From positions 1-56,421 of the forward strand of contig CADCGC010000008.1 in the NCBI GenBank assembly GCA_902800905.1: 56,421 nt of DNA, given 5' to 3'. This DNA is from an uncultured Erysipelotrichaceae bacterium (GTDB taxonomy: Bacteria; Bacillota_I; Bacilli_A; RFN20; CAG-826). The notes beneath the pieces are model-generated. The model was not told where the DNA came from. It searched no databases and worked only from the letters and a program-made list of their open reading frames with translations. Shown piece by piece: positions 26,783 to 34,202 of the stretch. Positions within the stretch are counted from its first letter, which is position 1; every line of letters begins with the position of its first letter. Position numbers and translations under genes: made by a program.

Positions 26783-28858
26783 TTAGCGGGCGTTCATTCC
26801 GCTCTTTTTAATGATCTCGTCTTGGACGTAACGTGGACATTCACCATAGTGGTCGAATTGCATCGCGTAGTTTCCACGACCTTGAGTCATTGAACGTAAG
26901 TCTGTAACGTAGCCGAACATTTCTGAGAGTGGTACTTCCGCTTCAATAGTTTTGGCGTTATTTCTTTGAGATTCACCAGTGACGAGTCCACGTCTACGAG
27001 CGATATCACCAAGAACATCACCATAATATTGTTCTGGGACAGTAACTTCAATCTTCATAATTGGTTCAAGAATGACTGGGTTACATTTCTTTGCTGCTTC
27101 TTTAAGAGCCATACTAGCGGCGATTTTGTAAGCAGCTTCACTGGAGTCGACATCATGGTAGCTACCATCGAATAATGTAGCTTTGATATCCATGACTTGG
27201 AAGCCAGCAATCATACCTCTACCTAAGGAATCAATGAGTCCATCTTGAGTTGGTTTAATGTATTCTCTTGGAACACTACCACCAACGATGGCGTCGACGA
27301 ATTCAAATCCTTTGCCTGGGTTTGGTTCAAATTTGATCCATACGTGACCGTATTGACCACGACCACCGGATTGTTTGATGTATTTACCTTCGCAATCAGC
27401 AGTACCTTTAATGGTTTCACGGTATTCAACTTGTGGAGCACCGACGTTGACTTGGACATTGAATTCTCTTCTCATACGGTCAACGATGATGTCTAAGTGT
27501 AATTCACCAACACCAGCGATAATGGTTTGACCAGTTTCGGTATTGGTTCTCACTCTGAAGGTTGGATCTTCCTCAGCGAGTTTTTGTAAAGCAATGGACA
27601 TCTTCTCTTGGTCAGCCTTTGTTTTTGGTTCAACGGCTTCTTCAATAACTGGATCTGGGAATTCCATTTTTTCAAGAACGACTTTGTGCTTTTCGTCACA
27701 TAAGGTATCACCAGTTGTGGTGTTCTTAAGTCCGACGACAGCACCAATATCACCAGCGTGGAGTTCTTCAACTTCTTGACGGTGATTACTGTGCATTAAG
27801 ACAACACGAGCAATTCTTTCTTTAACACCTTTAGTGGAGTTAATGACATAAGATCCGGATTTGAGTGTACCGCTATAAACACGGACATAAGCAAGACGAC
27901 CAATGAATGGGTCGGTAGCAATCTTGAAGGCTAACGCACCTAATGGTTCGTTGTCATCTGGTTTGCATTCGATTTCATTGCCATTTTCATCTGTTCCTTT
28001 GGCTGGTGGAATATCAAGTGGGCTTGGAAGATATTCAACAACACCATCAAGGAGTAATTGAATATTCTTGTTTTTGTAAGCACTACCACAGAATACTGGG
28101 TGGAATTCACCTGTTAAGACAGCCTTACGGATAACAGCTTTGATTTCTTCGACGGTTGGTTCTTCACCTTCTAAGACTTTCATCATGAAGTCATCGTTGA
28201 ATGAAGCGAGGGTTTCAATTAAGTCCGCTCTATGAGCTTCCATGTCGTCAACCATATCTTCTGGGACTGGGACTTCATGTGGTTCTTGAGCGTCTTTTTC
28301 ATAGACCCAAGCTTTTCTTTCAATGATATCAACAGCACCTCTTAATGTGCTTTCAATACCAATTGGAAGTTGGACAGCCTTAGCGTTAGCACCAAGTCTT
28401 TCCTTTAAGGAACGGACGCACATTTCGAAGTCCGCACCGATAGCGTCAAGTTTGTTAACAAAAACAATTCTTGGAACGCCATATTTGGATCCTTGTCTCC
28501 AGACGGTTTCTGTTTGTGGTTCAACACCATTTTTACCATCTAAGACAGTGACCGCACCATCGAGAACACGGAGGGATCTTTCAACTTCAACAGTGAAGTC
28601 GACGTGACCCGGAGTGTCGATGATGTTGATTCTATTACCCTTCCAGAATGCTGTTGTGGCAGCGGAAGTAATGGTAATACCTCTTTCTTGTTCTTGTTCC
28701 ATCCAGTCCATGGTGGCCGCACCTTCGTGGACTTCACCAATTTTGTGGATTTTACCTGTGAAGAAGAGAATACGTTCAGTTGTAGTTGTTTTACCGGCAT
28801 CGATATGAGCCATGATACCGATATTACGTGTATGGGCTAAATCATATTCACGTGCCAT
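26783..28858 (-). CDS. fusA: translation elongation factor G
   Basis: A 691-residue translocase GTPase of usual length. It opens with the P-loop [15 protein letters not shown], then switch [24 protein letters not shown] and NKLD. Domains II-V follow to the MSGMNAR-like end (KKSGMNAR). It moves tRNAs and mRNA through the ribosome after peptide transfer. GAGGAG precedes the ATG at 28858. It lies 18 bp after rpsG in the classical str operon order. Confidence 0.98.
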   Translation of the reverse strand: MAREYDLAHTRNIGIMAHIDAGKTTTTERILFFTGKIHKIGEVHEGAATMDWMEQEQERGITITSAATTAFWKGNRINIIDTPGHVDFTVEVERSLRVLDGAVTVLDGKNGVEPQTETVWRQGSKYGVPRIVFVNKLDAIGADFEMCVRSLKERLGANAKAVQLPIGIESTLRGAVDIIERKAWVYEKDAQEPHEVPVPEDMVDDMEAHRADLIETLASFNDDFMMKVLEGEEPTVEEIKAVIRKAVLTGEFHPVFCGSAYKNKNIQLLLDGVVEYLPSPLDIPPAKGTDENGNEIECKPDDNEPLGALAFKIATDPFIGRLAYVRVYSGTLKSGSYVINSTKGVKERIARVVLMHSNHRQEVEELHAGDIGAVVGLKNTTTGDTLCDEKHKVVLEKMEFPDPVIEEAVEPKTKADQEKMSIALQKLAEEDPTFRVRTNTETGQTIIAGVGELHLDIIVDRMRREFNVQVNVGAPQVEYRETIKGTADCEGKYIKQSGGRGQYGHVWIKFEPNPGKGFEFVDAIVGGSVPREYIKPTQDGLIDSLGRGMIAGFQVMDIKATLFDGSYHDVDSSEAAYKIAASMALKEAAKKCNPVILEPIMKIEVTVPEQYYGDVLGDIARRRGLVTGESQRNNAKTIEAEVPLSEMFGYVTDLRSMTQGRGNYAMQFDHYGECPRYVQDEIIKKSGMNAR

Positions 28859-28876
28859 ATTCTATTCTCCTCGAGA

Positions 28877-29347
28877 TTACCAACGGTAATGTGCGTAAGC
28901 TTTGTTGGCTTCTGCCATCTTGTGGGTATCTTCTCTTTTCTTAACGGAAGCACCAGTACCGTTTGCAGCGTCAATGATTTCACCTGCAAGTCTGTCTTCC
29001 ATTGTTTTTTCATTTCTGAGTCTTGAATAGTTGACTAACCATCTTAAGCCTAATGTGACTTTTCTCTCAGGAGAAACTTCAGTTGGGACTTGATAGTTAG
29101 CAGCACCGATTCTACGAACCTTTAATTCGACTTCAGGCATGATGTTGTTAATCGCTGTTGCGAATACATCCATTGCTGGTTTTCCAGTTTTGGCTTCGAT
29201 TTTATTGAAGGCGGTATAGAGAATTGTTTGGGCAGTTCCCTTTTTGCCATCAATCATAATTTTGTTAATTAAACGTGTTACGAGTTTTGAATTGTAAATT
29301 GGATCTGGTAACACATCACGTTTTGCAACGTTTCCTTTACGTGGCAT
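28877..29347 (-). CDS. rpsG: 30S ribosomal protein S7
   Basis: A 156-residue primary binder of the 3' domain of 16S rRNA that nucleates assembly of the small-subunit head. Family hallmarks include [30 protein letters not shown] and [13 protein letters not shown], and the ending AHYRW is the full-length type. AGGAGG lies before the ATG at 29347, 18 bp after rpsL. Confidence 0.98.
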   Translation of the reverse strand: MPRKGNVAKRDVLPDPIYNSKLVTRLINKIMIDGKKGTAQTILYTAFNKIEAKTGKPAMDVFATAINNIMPEVELKVRRIGAANYQVPTEVSPERKVTLGLRWLVNYSRLRNEKTMEDRLAGEIIDAANGTGASVKKREDTHKMAEANKAYAHYRW

Positions 29348-29365
29348 TATTCTATCCTCCTTCTA

Positions 29366-29785
29366 TTATTTGGCCGCTTTTGGTTTCTTTGAACCATATA
29401 AGCTACGTCCTTGACGACGAGCTTCGATTCCGGCGCAGTCAAGTGTTCCTCTAATAATGTGGTAACGAACACCTGGTAAGTCCTTAACACGTCCACCACG
29501 AATCATAACTGTGGAGTGTTCTTGTAAGTTATGGCCTTCACCACCGATATAAGCTGTAACTTCGTAACCATTGCTCAAGCGAACACGAGCGTATTTTCTT
29601 AAAGCAGAGTTTGGTTTTTTAGGAGTCATTGTACCGACACGGGTGCAAACGCCTCTTTTTTGGCTAGCAGCTTGGTTAGTTTCTTTTTTCTTTAAAGAGT
29701 TCCATCTTTTTCCAAGAGCAGGAGCTTTGGATTTAACAGTGGCTGTTCTACGGCCTTCACGGACTAATTGATTAATTGTTGGCAT
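29366..29785 (-). CDS. rpsL: 30S ribosomal protein S12
   Basis: A 139-residue decoding-centre protein. The loop [11 protein letters not shown] has the wild-type Lys found in streptomycin-sensitive strains, and [10 protein letters not shown] is also wild type. The protein has the usual [12 protein letters not shown] start and basic tail. The ATG at 29785 has GAAAGGAG 11 bp upstream. It is the first gene of the rpsL-rpsG-fusA operon, with a leader of about 120 nt. Confidence 0.98.
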   Translation of the reverse strand: MPTINQLVREGRRTATVKSKAPALGKRWNSLKKKETNQAASQKRGVCTRVGTMTPKKPNSALRKYARVRLSNGYEVTAYIGGEGHNLQEHSTVMIRGGRVKDLPGVRYHIIRGTLDCAGIEARRQGRSLYGSKKPKAAK

Positions 29786-29906
29786 TTATATATTGCTCCT
29801 TTCAATTATTTCCTAATTCACTGTAATTTGTCCACGCAACCGGTCGTGTCCGTTTTTCCCTTAAAAAATGGACCATTTCGGTCTGCGGCGAACTAAATCA
29901 CACGCC
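29786..29906 (-). promoter_or_regulatory. structured leader of the rpsL operon
   Basis: An untranslated leader of about 120 nt. On the minus strand GGTCC (29874-29870) can pair either with GACC just upstream (29883-29880), placing a short hairpin before ATTTTTT, or with GGAC/GACC downstream (29851-29842). Mutually exclusive pairing suggests attenuation or ribosomal-protein feedback. It matches no leader class I can name. Confidence 0.4.
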
Positions 29907-29911
29907 TATAT

Positions 29912-29940
29912 AATATATACATCTCGAAAAACGTGTGCAA
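29912..29940 (-). promoter_or_regulatory. promoter of the rpsL-rpsG-fusA operon
   Basis: -35 TTGCAC (29935-29940), 17-bp spacer, -10 TATATT (29912-29917), in the gap after the small membrane protein gene and its terminator. Confidence 0.75.
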
Positions 29941-29989
29941 GAAAAAAATAAAAAATATTTCAAAAAGAATAAAATAGGTACATTTATAT

Positions 29990-30014
29990 AAGAAAAAAGC
30001 AATCAACCGATTGC
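29990..30014 (-). terminator. terminator after the small membrane protein gene
   Basis: On the minus strand GCAATC, loop GGTT, GATTGC, then TTTTTT. The stem begins directly after the stop codon at 30015. Confidence 0.85.
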
Positions 30015-30371
30015 CTATATCCCAACTGCTAAGAGGATGATTTTCACTACTGACGCGACTAACATCGCTCCTAGTAATGAATCCATCACTATCGCTGTAA
30101 TCCTTATTGATTTAAGCGTGCTTTTTCTATTGTTAAGTGAGAATAAGAATAGAACAAGACTCACCGCCGCAATAGCAACATAGATGAAGAGAATCATCAC
30201 CACTCCTAGTCCAGCAAACAAAGCAACAAATGGAGCGGCAGCTGGATCTTCTTCAGCCACCTTAATAGAAGACCACCACACTGGATAAAGTGCGATAGCT
30301 AATATAGCGTTAATAACTAAAAATATCCCAATAATAACAGTTGAAGTAACTCTTGGTTTGTCGTAATTCAT
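30015..30371 (-). CDS. small three-helix membrane protein, unknown function
   Basis: A 118-residue protein with three clear hydrophobic segments (about 13-33, 45-75 and 90-116) and very few charged residues. There is no recognisable domain. The ATG at 30371 (MNYDKPRV) has no strong ribosome site, so the start is less certain. It lies alone in the island between rpoC and rpsL, with its own terminator, and is divergent from the small-peptide locus at 30.5-30.8 kb. Confidence 0.7.
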   Translation of the reverse strand: MNYDKPRVTSTVIIGIFLVINAILAIALYPVWWSSIKVAEEDPAAAPFVALFAGLGVVMILFIYVAIAAVSLVLFLFSLNNRKSTLKSIRITAIVMDSLLGAMLVASVVKIILLAVGI

Positions 30372-30418
30372 AACGTCTATTATTTTATACTTCTTTCATC
30401 TAGATAATAAGTTTTTTC

Positions 30419-30435
30419 TATCAACAAAGTTGATA
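30419..30435. repeat. inverted repeat TATCAAC-AAA-GTTGATA
   Basis: A perfect 7-bp inverted repeat in the divergent gap between the small membrane protein (minus) and the peptide locus (plus). There is no T-tract. It could be an operator; its half-site TTGATA recurs in the inverted repeat at 30859-30881. Confidence 0.45.
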
Positions 30436-30504
30436 ACAACTATTTTCTTTTTACTTTTTAAAAATTTTTTACAAAAAATCGAAAAAATCGACTCTTAGTA
30501 TAGT

Positions 30505-30634
30505 GAGGGGACTTGATTAATCCTCTCGCTTGGAGACATCTCGAAAGGGGTGTTATCTAATAAGGTCTTTGTGGTTTCTTTCCTTCTTTAGTGCATCCCG
30601 AGAACGGGGTGCTCCAAGAAAAGGAAAGGAGGGC
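30505..30634 (+). ncRNA. highly structured 5' leader of the small-peptide mRNA
   Basis: Four helices can be read directly. GAGGGGA (30505-30511) pairs with TCCTCTC (30521-30527). CTTGGAG (30529-30535) pairs with CTCCAAG (30612-30618). ACATCTC pairs with GGGGTGT around a GAAA loop (30536-30553). GCATCCC pairs with GGGGTGC (30593-30612). In addition CTTTCCTT (30578-30585) can pair with AAGGAAAG (30621-30628), crossing the long helix as a pseudoknot and covering the upstream part of the ribosome site AAAGGAGGG (30625-30633). The promoter is uncertain: a -10-like TATAGT lies at 30499-30504, but no good -35 is seen. Confidence 0.6.
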
Positions 30635-30640
30635 ACAGCA

Positions 30641-30715
30641 ATGGAAACATTGTTAATACTTCTTATTTTGTGTCTATTAGTGCACGTAATAAAAGCCCCA
30701 TCTGATAGAAGATAG
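30641..30715 (+). CDS. 24-residue hydrophobic peptide, candidate type I toxin
   Basis: A very short frame: ATG at 30641, TAG ending at 30715, preceded by AAAGGAGGG at 7-8 bp. The peptide starts METLLILLILCLLVHVI (a single membrane-spanning stretch) and ends KAPSDRR, a short charged tail. That is the shape of type I toxins (Fst, Ldr, Ibs, TxpA classes), though I see no direct sequence match. The in-frame upstream extension to 30530 would run through the structured leader and is unlikely. A minus-strand RNA overlapping its 3' end (30690-30746) is predicted. Alternatives are a leader peptide or a small membrane-protein subunit. Confidence 0.5.
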   Translation: METLLILLILCLLVHVIKAPSDRR

Positions 30716-30746
30716 GGCCACCACCTATTTAAAGTAAACCACAACT
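30690..30746 (-). ncRNA. predicted antisense RNA overlapping the 3' end of the small-peptide gene
   Basis: A promoter on the minus strand (30753-30781) would start transcription near 30746. The RNA would end at a good intrinsic terminator: GCCC.ATCT, loop, AGAT.GGGC (30718-30695, one mismatch) followed by TTTTATT (30694-30688). This gives an RNA of about 55-60 nt. It is complementary to the last 25 or so bases of the peptide frame and to the 3' untranslated region. The convergent 3' overlap is like TxpA/RatA or Fst/RNAII. Confidence 0.5.
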
Positions 30747-30752
30747 AATAAG

Positions 30753-30781
30753 ATTTTACAAGTCTAGAATATTGTTAACAA
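30753..30781 (-). promoter_or_regulatory. promoter of the predicted antisense RNA
   Basis: -35 TTGTTA (30776-30781), 17-bp spacer, -10 TAAAAT (30753-30758). The -35 lies inside the palindrome at 30768-30785. Confidence 0.5.
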
Positions 30782-30785
30782 TATT
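30768..30785. repeat. 18-bp perfect palindrome
   Basis: AATATTGTTAACAATATT. On the plus strand it is followed by TGTGTTTT, so it could form a weak terminator for the peptide mRNA. On the minus strand it overlaps the antisense -35 and could be an operator. Confidence 0.6.
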
Positions 30786-30858
30786 TGTGTTTTCAAAGAC
30801 TAATACAAAAAAACTCCAATAGTTATATTTTTATTTTTTTCTTTAATCATATTATATA

Positions 30859-30881
30859 TTGATATAAATTATTTTTATCAA
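30859..30881. repeat. near-perfect inverted repeat before the P-loop kinase gene
   Basis: A 23-bp inverted repeat with outer arms TTGATA and TATCAA and one central-flank mismatch, 37 bp before the kinase ATG. It is a candidate operator. Apart from the peptide locus, the rest of 30716-30917 is AT-rich with no other gene seen. Confidence 0.45.
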
Positions 30882-30917
30882 AATCCTTTTGAAGATTGGA
30901 CACTTAAGGAGAACAAC

Positions 30918-31382
30918 ATGAAAACATTAATTATGTTAAGCGCCATTCCCGCTTCCGGAAAATCAACCTGGGCAAAGGAATATCAAAGAACCCACCCAAA
31001 TACTTATATCGTAAGTAGTGATGACATTAGGGTGGAAATATGTGGCACATATCAAGACCACTCTAGACAAGCTGAAGTCTGGGCGTTATTTGAAAAGAGA
31101 ATTCATGAATATGGGGCGAGAGAAAATGCGACCGTAATTCTTGACGCTCTTAATGATGTTAATCCAGTAAGACTTAAATATCTTAAAGGTGCAACTGAAT
31201 TTGACAAAAAAATATTAGTTCTCTTTCCATCAACCTTGGAGAAAAGCCAAAAATATAATGGACAAAGAGAAGAAGAAGTCCGTGTACCACCAGATATCTT
31301 AATTGGATTGTTTAATAAATTTGAAGCACCTAATCAAGAGGTATTAGATCTTGTTGATGAGGTTATAGAAGTTAATTGGTAA
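30918..31382 (+). CDS. P-loop ATPase/polynucleotide-kinase-like protein (AAA_33 type)
   Basis: A 154-residue protein of the small P-loop kinase group (AAA_33, T4 polynucleotide-kinase-like). It has Walker A AIPASGKST (residues 9-17), VSSDDIR after strand 2, and ATVILDALNDVNPVRLKYL. The middle and end (FPSTLEKSQKYNGQREEEV) match the lid region, where arginines contact phosphate. The substrate could be a nucleic-acid 5' end or a small metabolite. AAGGAG precedes the ATG. It is one of few plus-strand genes and ends at a bidirectional terminator shared with the convergent nucleotidase. Confidence 0.85.
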   Translation: MKTLIMLSAIPASGKSTWAKEYQRTHPNTYIVSSDDIRVEICGTYQDHSRQAEVWALFEKRIHEYGARENATVILDALNDVNPVRLKYLKGATEFDKKILVLFPSTLEKSQKYNGQREEEVRVPPDILIGLFNKFEAPNQEVLDLVDEVIEVNW

Positions 31383-31384
31383 TG

Positions 31385-31411
31385 AAAAGACCGCAAGAAA
31401 CGCGGTCTTTT
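31385..31411. terminator. bidirectional terminator between kinase and nucleotidase genes
   Basis: AAAAGACCGC (31385-31394) pairs with GCGGTCTTTT (31402-31411) around a 7-base loop. T-runs follow on both strands (TTTTGCTTT on plus, TTTTC on minus). Confidence 0.9.
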
Positions 31412-31414
31412 GCT

Positions 31415-34120
31415 TTAAATCTGTTGAATAAATAATTTAATATAATACACTTGGGTGCTAGTATACGTGCACTTAATATATAAATTAGGACTATTAACGT
31501 TTACAGTGTAAATCTTGTATTTACCTCCATTAACATAATTAGAATCATCAAGCTTGTTACTAGGATTACTATCGCTTGTATCTTTATAAAAATCTAAGTT
31601 GTCATAGGTGTTATAAATTTTAGCTTCAACAGAAACGACTTTATACCCGCTTAAACTAAGAGAAATATATTTCCCTTCCGTCATTGTAAATTCATCATAA
31701 GGGGTTGTGTTGTAATAATACCGTGTCACTACTGAATGGTTAAGGGTGATATTAATACTTTCATCCAAATTATTTGTTGCTTGGACTGTTGAACTTGTTT
31801 TATTACCTTCGTTATTAACAAATGTGTCCCAGTGTAATTCTTGTGTGATATACGTTGATCCACTAATCCATTTAGCATAAACATCTAGGTTGCCTTTGAC
31901 TGTTGTTGGCGCTCCAATTGTGCATTCTGAATTTAAATACCACCCATCAAATGTATATCCATCTCTAGTTGGATTAGATGGACAAACACTAGAGAATGTT
32001 TGCTTGTAGCTTGCCATAACCGTGTCAAATGGAGTATCAGGGCATCCTTCATAATTCCAGTGGAATGTAACCATGCATTCATTATATGTAAAGTTTTTAT
32101 TATGCTGGGATAAACTAGAATCGAAATCAGACGATGAAAAATAATTGGCGTTTTGATCATAATGTTTATAATCCTTTAACCACCACTTCAAAACGTTTCG
32201 ATAATTATCACTTAAAGTAGTTGAATAAAGTCCACCAGACTCAGGGAAATAGTCATAATAGCGATTCTCATTAGTGTGGAATAATAAGAAGTCAATAACG
32301 GCAATTTTATATTTTTGGTCCATATTAATGACACCATTAAAGTTTGGATTTCGACAAATCCAATTGTATTGTCTTATTTCATCATAGATTTCTCTTCCGG
32401 TTATTTCTGTAACATAGACAATATTATCAAACGGAATCATTTGATAAATGTTTGCGTAAGTCCATGTTCCACTATACATTGCACTTCTTGTATTGTTTAC
32501 ATATGTAAATTGGATATCATTAATTCCATCAACTTCAACTGCATAATCATAAATTGCTTTAGCGACAATATTTGGTCCTTGATTATTCGTATAAAAAGTT
32601 CCACTAACTCCAGTTGCCAATACTTCTTTTCCAACTTCATCAACGCGCTCAATTTCATTTTGTACTAAATTATGAATAACTGGGTCAATCTCTGTAATTC
32701 CACTTTCAATATCATTTTTATCAAGAAAACCATAATAAGTTGGATATGTTTCATTAGTAAATGTGTTATGTGTGAGTTGAATATAACCGAAACGTTCTCC
32801 ATAACATCCGCTTTGGAAATATAATAATCCATTTTCAACAAGCGTTTCTCTTTGGTGAGTGTGACCACATAAAACTAAATCAACGTAATTCTCTAACCCT
32901 TGGTTTGTTACATCTTCTTGTCCACCATGGATAGAAAGAATAACGATATCGCAGTGTTCTTCATTCTTTAGTCTATTTGCTTCTTCTTTGATAATAGGAA
33001 TATGTGGCTTAAACCCAATATCATGAGTAAATAATGAATTAATTGTGGTTATTTGAGCTTCTCCGATAACTCCAATAATTCCTACTTTTAGACCATTTTC
33101 TAAAGTACGAGTAACGGTTTTTTCGCCGATATCAGACTGCTGATTATTACCAAATTTTTTAGTATTAAAATTGTAATCATAGATATTTGCCGCCAAAGTT
33201 GGAACTTGATAGTCTTTCCCTTGATAAGTAAAAACTCTTGAAGTGTTAGCCTTAAGAGCGTCAACACCCCAGTCAAAATCATGATTTCCAACCGTTCTAG
33301 CGTCAAATTCAGCGTATGACATAACGTCATTCACCAAATTTCCATAATTCATGTTTGAATAGGCTGTTCCTTGCCAACTATCTCCTTGATCAAGAAGGAG
33401 GGTATTATCTTCTTTTCCTCTTTCTTTAAAGAATGTCCCATATTTTTCTAGACCAATATTGTTATTTGTTTCTTTAACGTATCCATGGAAATCGTTTGAA
33501 GAATAAACATTAATTGTTTCTTTTGGAGCATCAAGTGGATCATTATAATTCTGTAAGCAAGAATAATTAAATGTTATTGATGTTACCTCTAATAAAGCAG
33601 AAGAATTGTTAAAGACATATGTTCTTATACCTTCAACCTCAATTGGAGTTATTAATTCTCCGTTGGTCACGGTTAATCTTTGAAATGAATAATGATGGTC
33701 ATCAGAAAATAATTTCGCATCAAATTCACCATTACTATCGTTAGTAAAAGTCATTGCGACACTTGTTAATTCCTGAAAATACATTGTTGTATTGTTGTCT
33801 TTATAAAAACTAATTGGAGAATTCTCGCCATCTAACAAAGCAATACCACTACTATTAGTTAAATCAACACTTGAAAAAGAATAACAAGTAACGCCCATTC
33901 CAGTATTTGTAAGGGCTCTTGTATGGTTTTCGTATCCTCCAGCGTATGGAACACAAGTGTGATTACTTTTGTTAAAAGAAACAATAGAGGTAATCTTTTC
34001 TGGCTCAGAAAACACTAATTTATTTTCAAGATTGTTCTTTCCAATAGAATAAATTAATGTTCCTAAAGTAAGAAGTGATACGCATAAAGAGGAAGCAAGC
34101 AGCAGTTTAATATTTTTCAT
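31415..34120 (-). CDS. large secreted 5'-nucleotidase with repeat and beta domains
   Basis: A 901-residue exported protein: a signal or N-terminal anchor (1-27, no lipobox), then an N-terminal beta domain (about 40-190). A UshA-type nucleotidase core (about 205-665) follows, with SSNDFHG, LDQGDSWQG, TVGNHDFDWG, LSIHGG and LCGHTHQRE. One Listeria-Bacteroides repeat comes next (TFDGWYLNSEC...VYAKW, about 700-760), then a final beta domain that resembles the N-terminal one. The metal ligands are all present. It is paralogous to the lipoprotein nucleotidase at 22504-24018 but with a different attachment. It follows the rpoC terminator; a -10 TAAAAT in an extended TGC context at 34133-34138 may drive it separately. 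Confidence 0.9.
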   Translation of the reverse strand: MKNIKLLLASSLCVSLLTLGTLIYSIGKNNLENKLVFSEPEKITSIVSFNKSNHTCVPYAGGYENHTRALTNTGMGVTCYSFSSVDLTNSSGIALLDGENSPISFYKDNNTTMYFQELTSVAMTFTNDSNGEFDAKLFSDDHHYSFQRLTVTNGELITPIEVEGIRTYVFNNSSALLEVTSITFNYSCLQNYNDPLDAPKETINVYSSNDFHGYVKETNNNIGLEKYGTFFKERGKEDNTLLLDQGDSWQGTAYSNMNYGNLVNDVMSYAEFDARTVGNHDFDWGVDALKANTSRVFTYQGKDYQVPTLAANIYDYNFNTKKFGNNQQSDIGEKTVTRTLENGLKVGIIGVIGEAQITTINSLFTHDIGFKPHIPIIKEEANRLKNEEHCDIVILSIHGGQEDVTNQGLENYVDLVLCGHTHQRETLVENGLLYFQSGCYGERFGYIQLTHNTFTNETYPTYYGFLDKNDIESGITEIDPVIHNLVQNEIERVDEVGKEVLATGVSGTFYTNNQGPNIVAKAIYDYAVEVDGINDIQFTYVNNTRSAMYSGTWTYANIYQMIPFDNIVYVTEITGREIYDEIRQYNWICRNPNFNGVINMDQKYKIAVIDFLLFHTNENRYYDYFPESGGLYSTTLSDNYRNVLKWWLKDYKHYDQNANYFSSSDFDSSLSQHNKNFTYNECMVTFHWNYEGCPDTPFDTVMASYKQTFSSVCPSNPTRDGYTFDGWYLNSECTIGAPTTVKGNLDVYAKWISGSTYITQELHWDTFVNNEGNKTSSTVQATNNLDESINITLNHSVVTRYYYNTTPYDEFTMTEGKYISLSLSGYKVVSVEAKIYNTYDNLDFYKDTSDSNPSNKLDDSNYVNGGKYKIYTVNVNSPNLYIKCTYTSTQVYYIKLFIQQI

Positions 34121-34153
34121 ATTAGCCTAGTTATTTTAGCACATCATAATAGC

Positions 34154-34185
34154 AAATTAAAACCTCTACCCGTTAGAGTAGAGGT
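34154..34185 (-). terminator. terminator after rpoC
   Basis: On the minus strand ACCTCTAC, 8-base loop, GTAGAGGT, followed by TTTAATTT. It marks the end of the rpoBC transcript. Confidence 0.85.
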
Positions 34186-34202
34186 CATAATATAAGTCTT
34201 AA

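Noticed and set aside
30530-30715. 61-residue extended form of the hydrophobic peptide
   Set aside because: The extension would be translated from the base of the long helix without a ribosome site; the internal ATG at 30641 has a strong one.
30553-30744. 63-residue minus-strand open frame across the peptide locus
   Set aside because: It is the antisense of a base-paired leader, has no ribosome site and its sequence looks random; the shorter antisense RNA explains the strand better.
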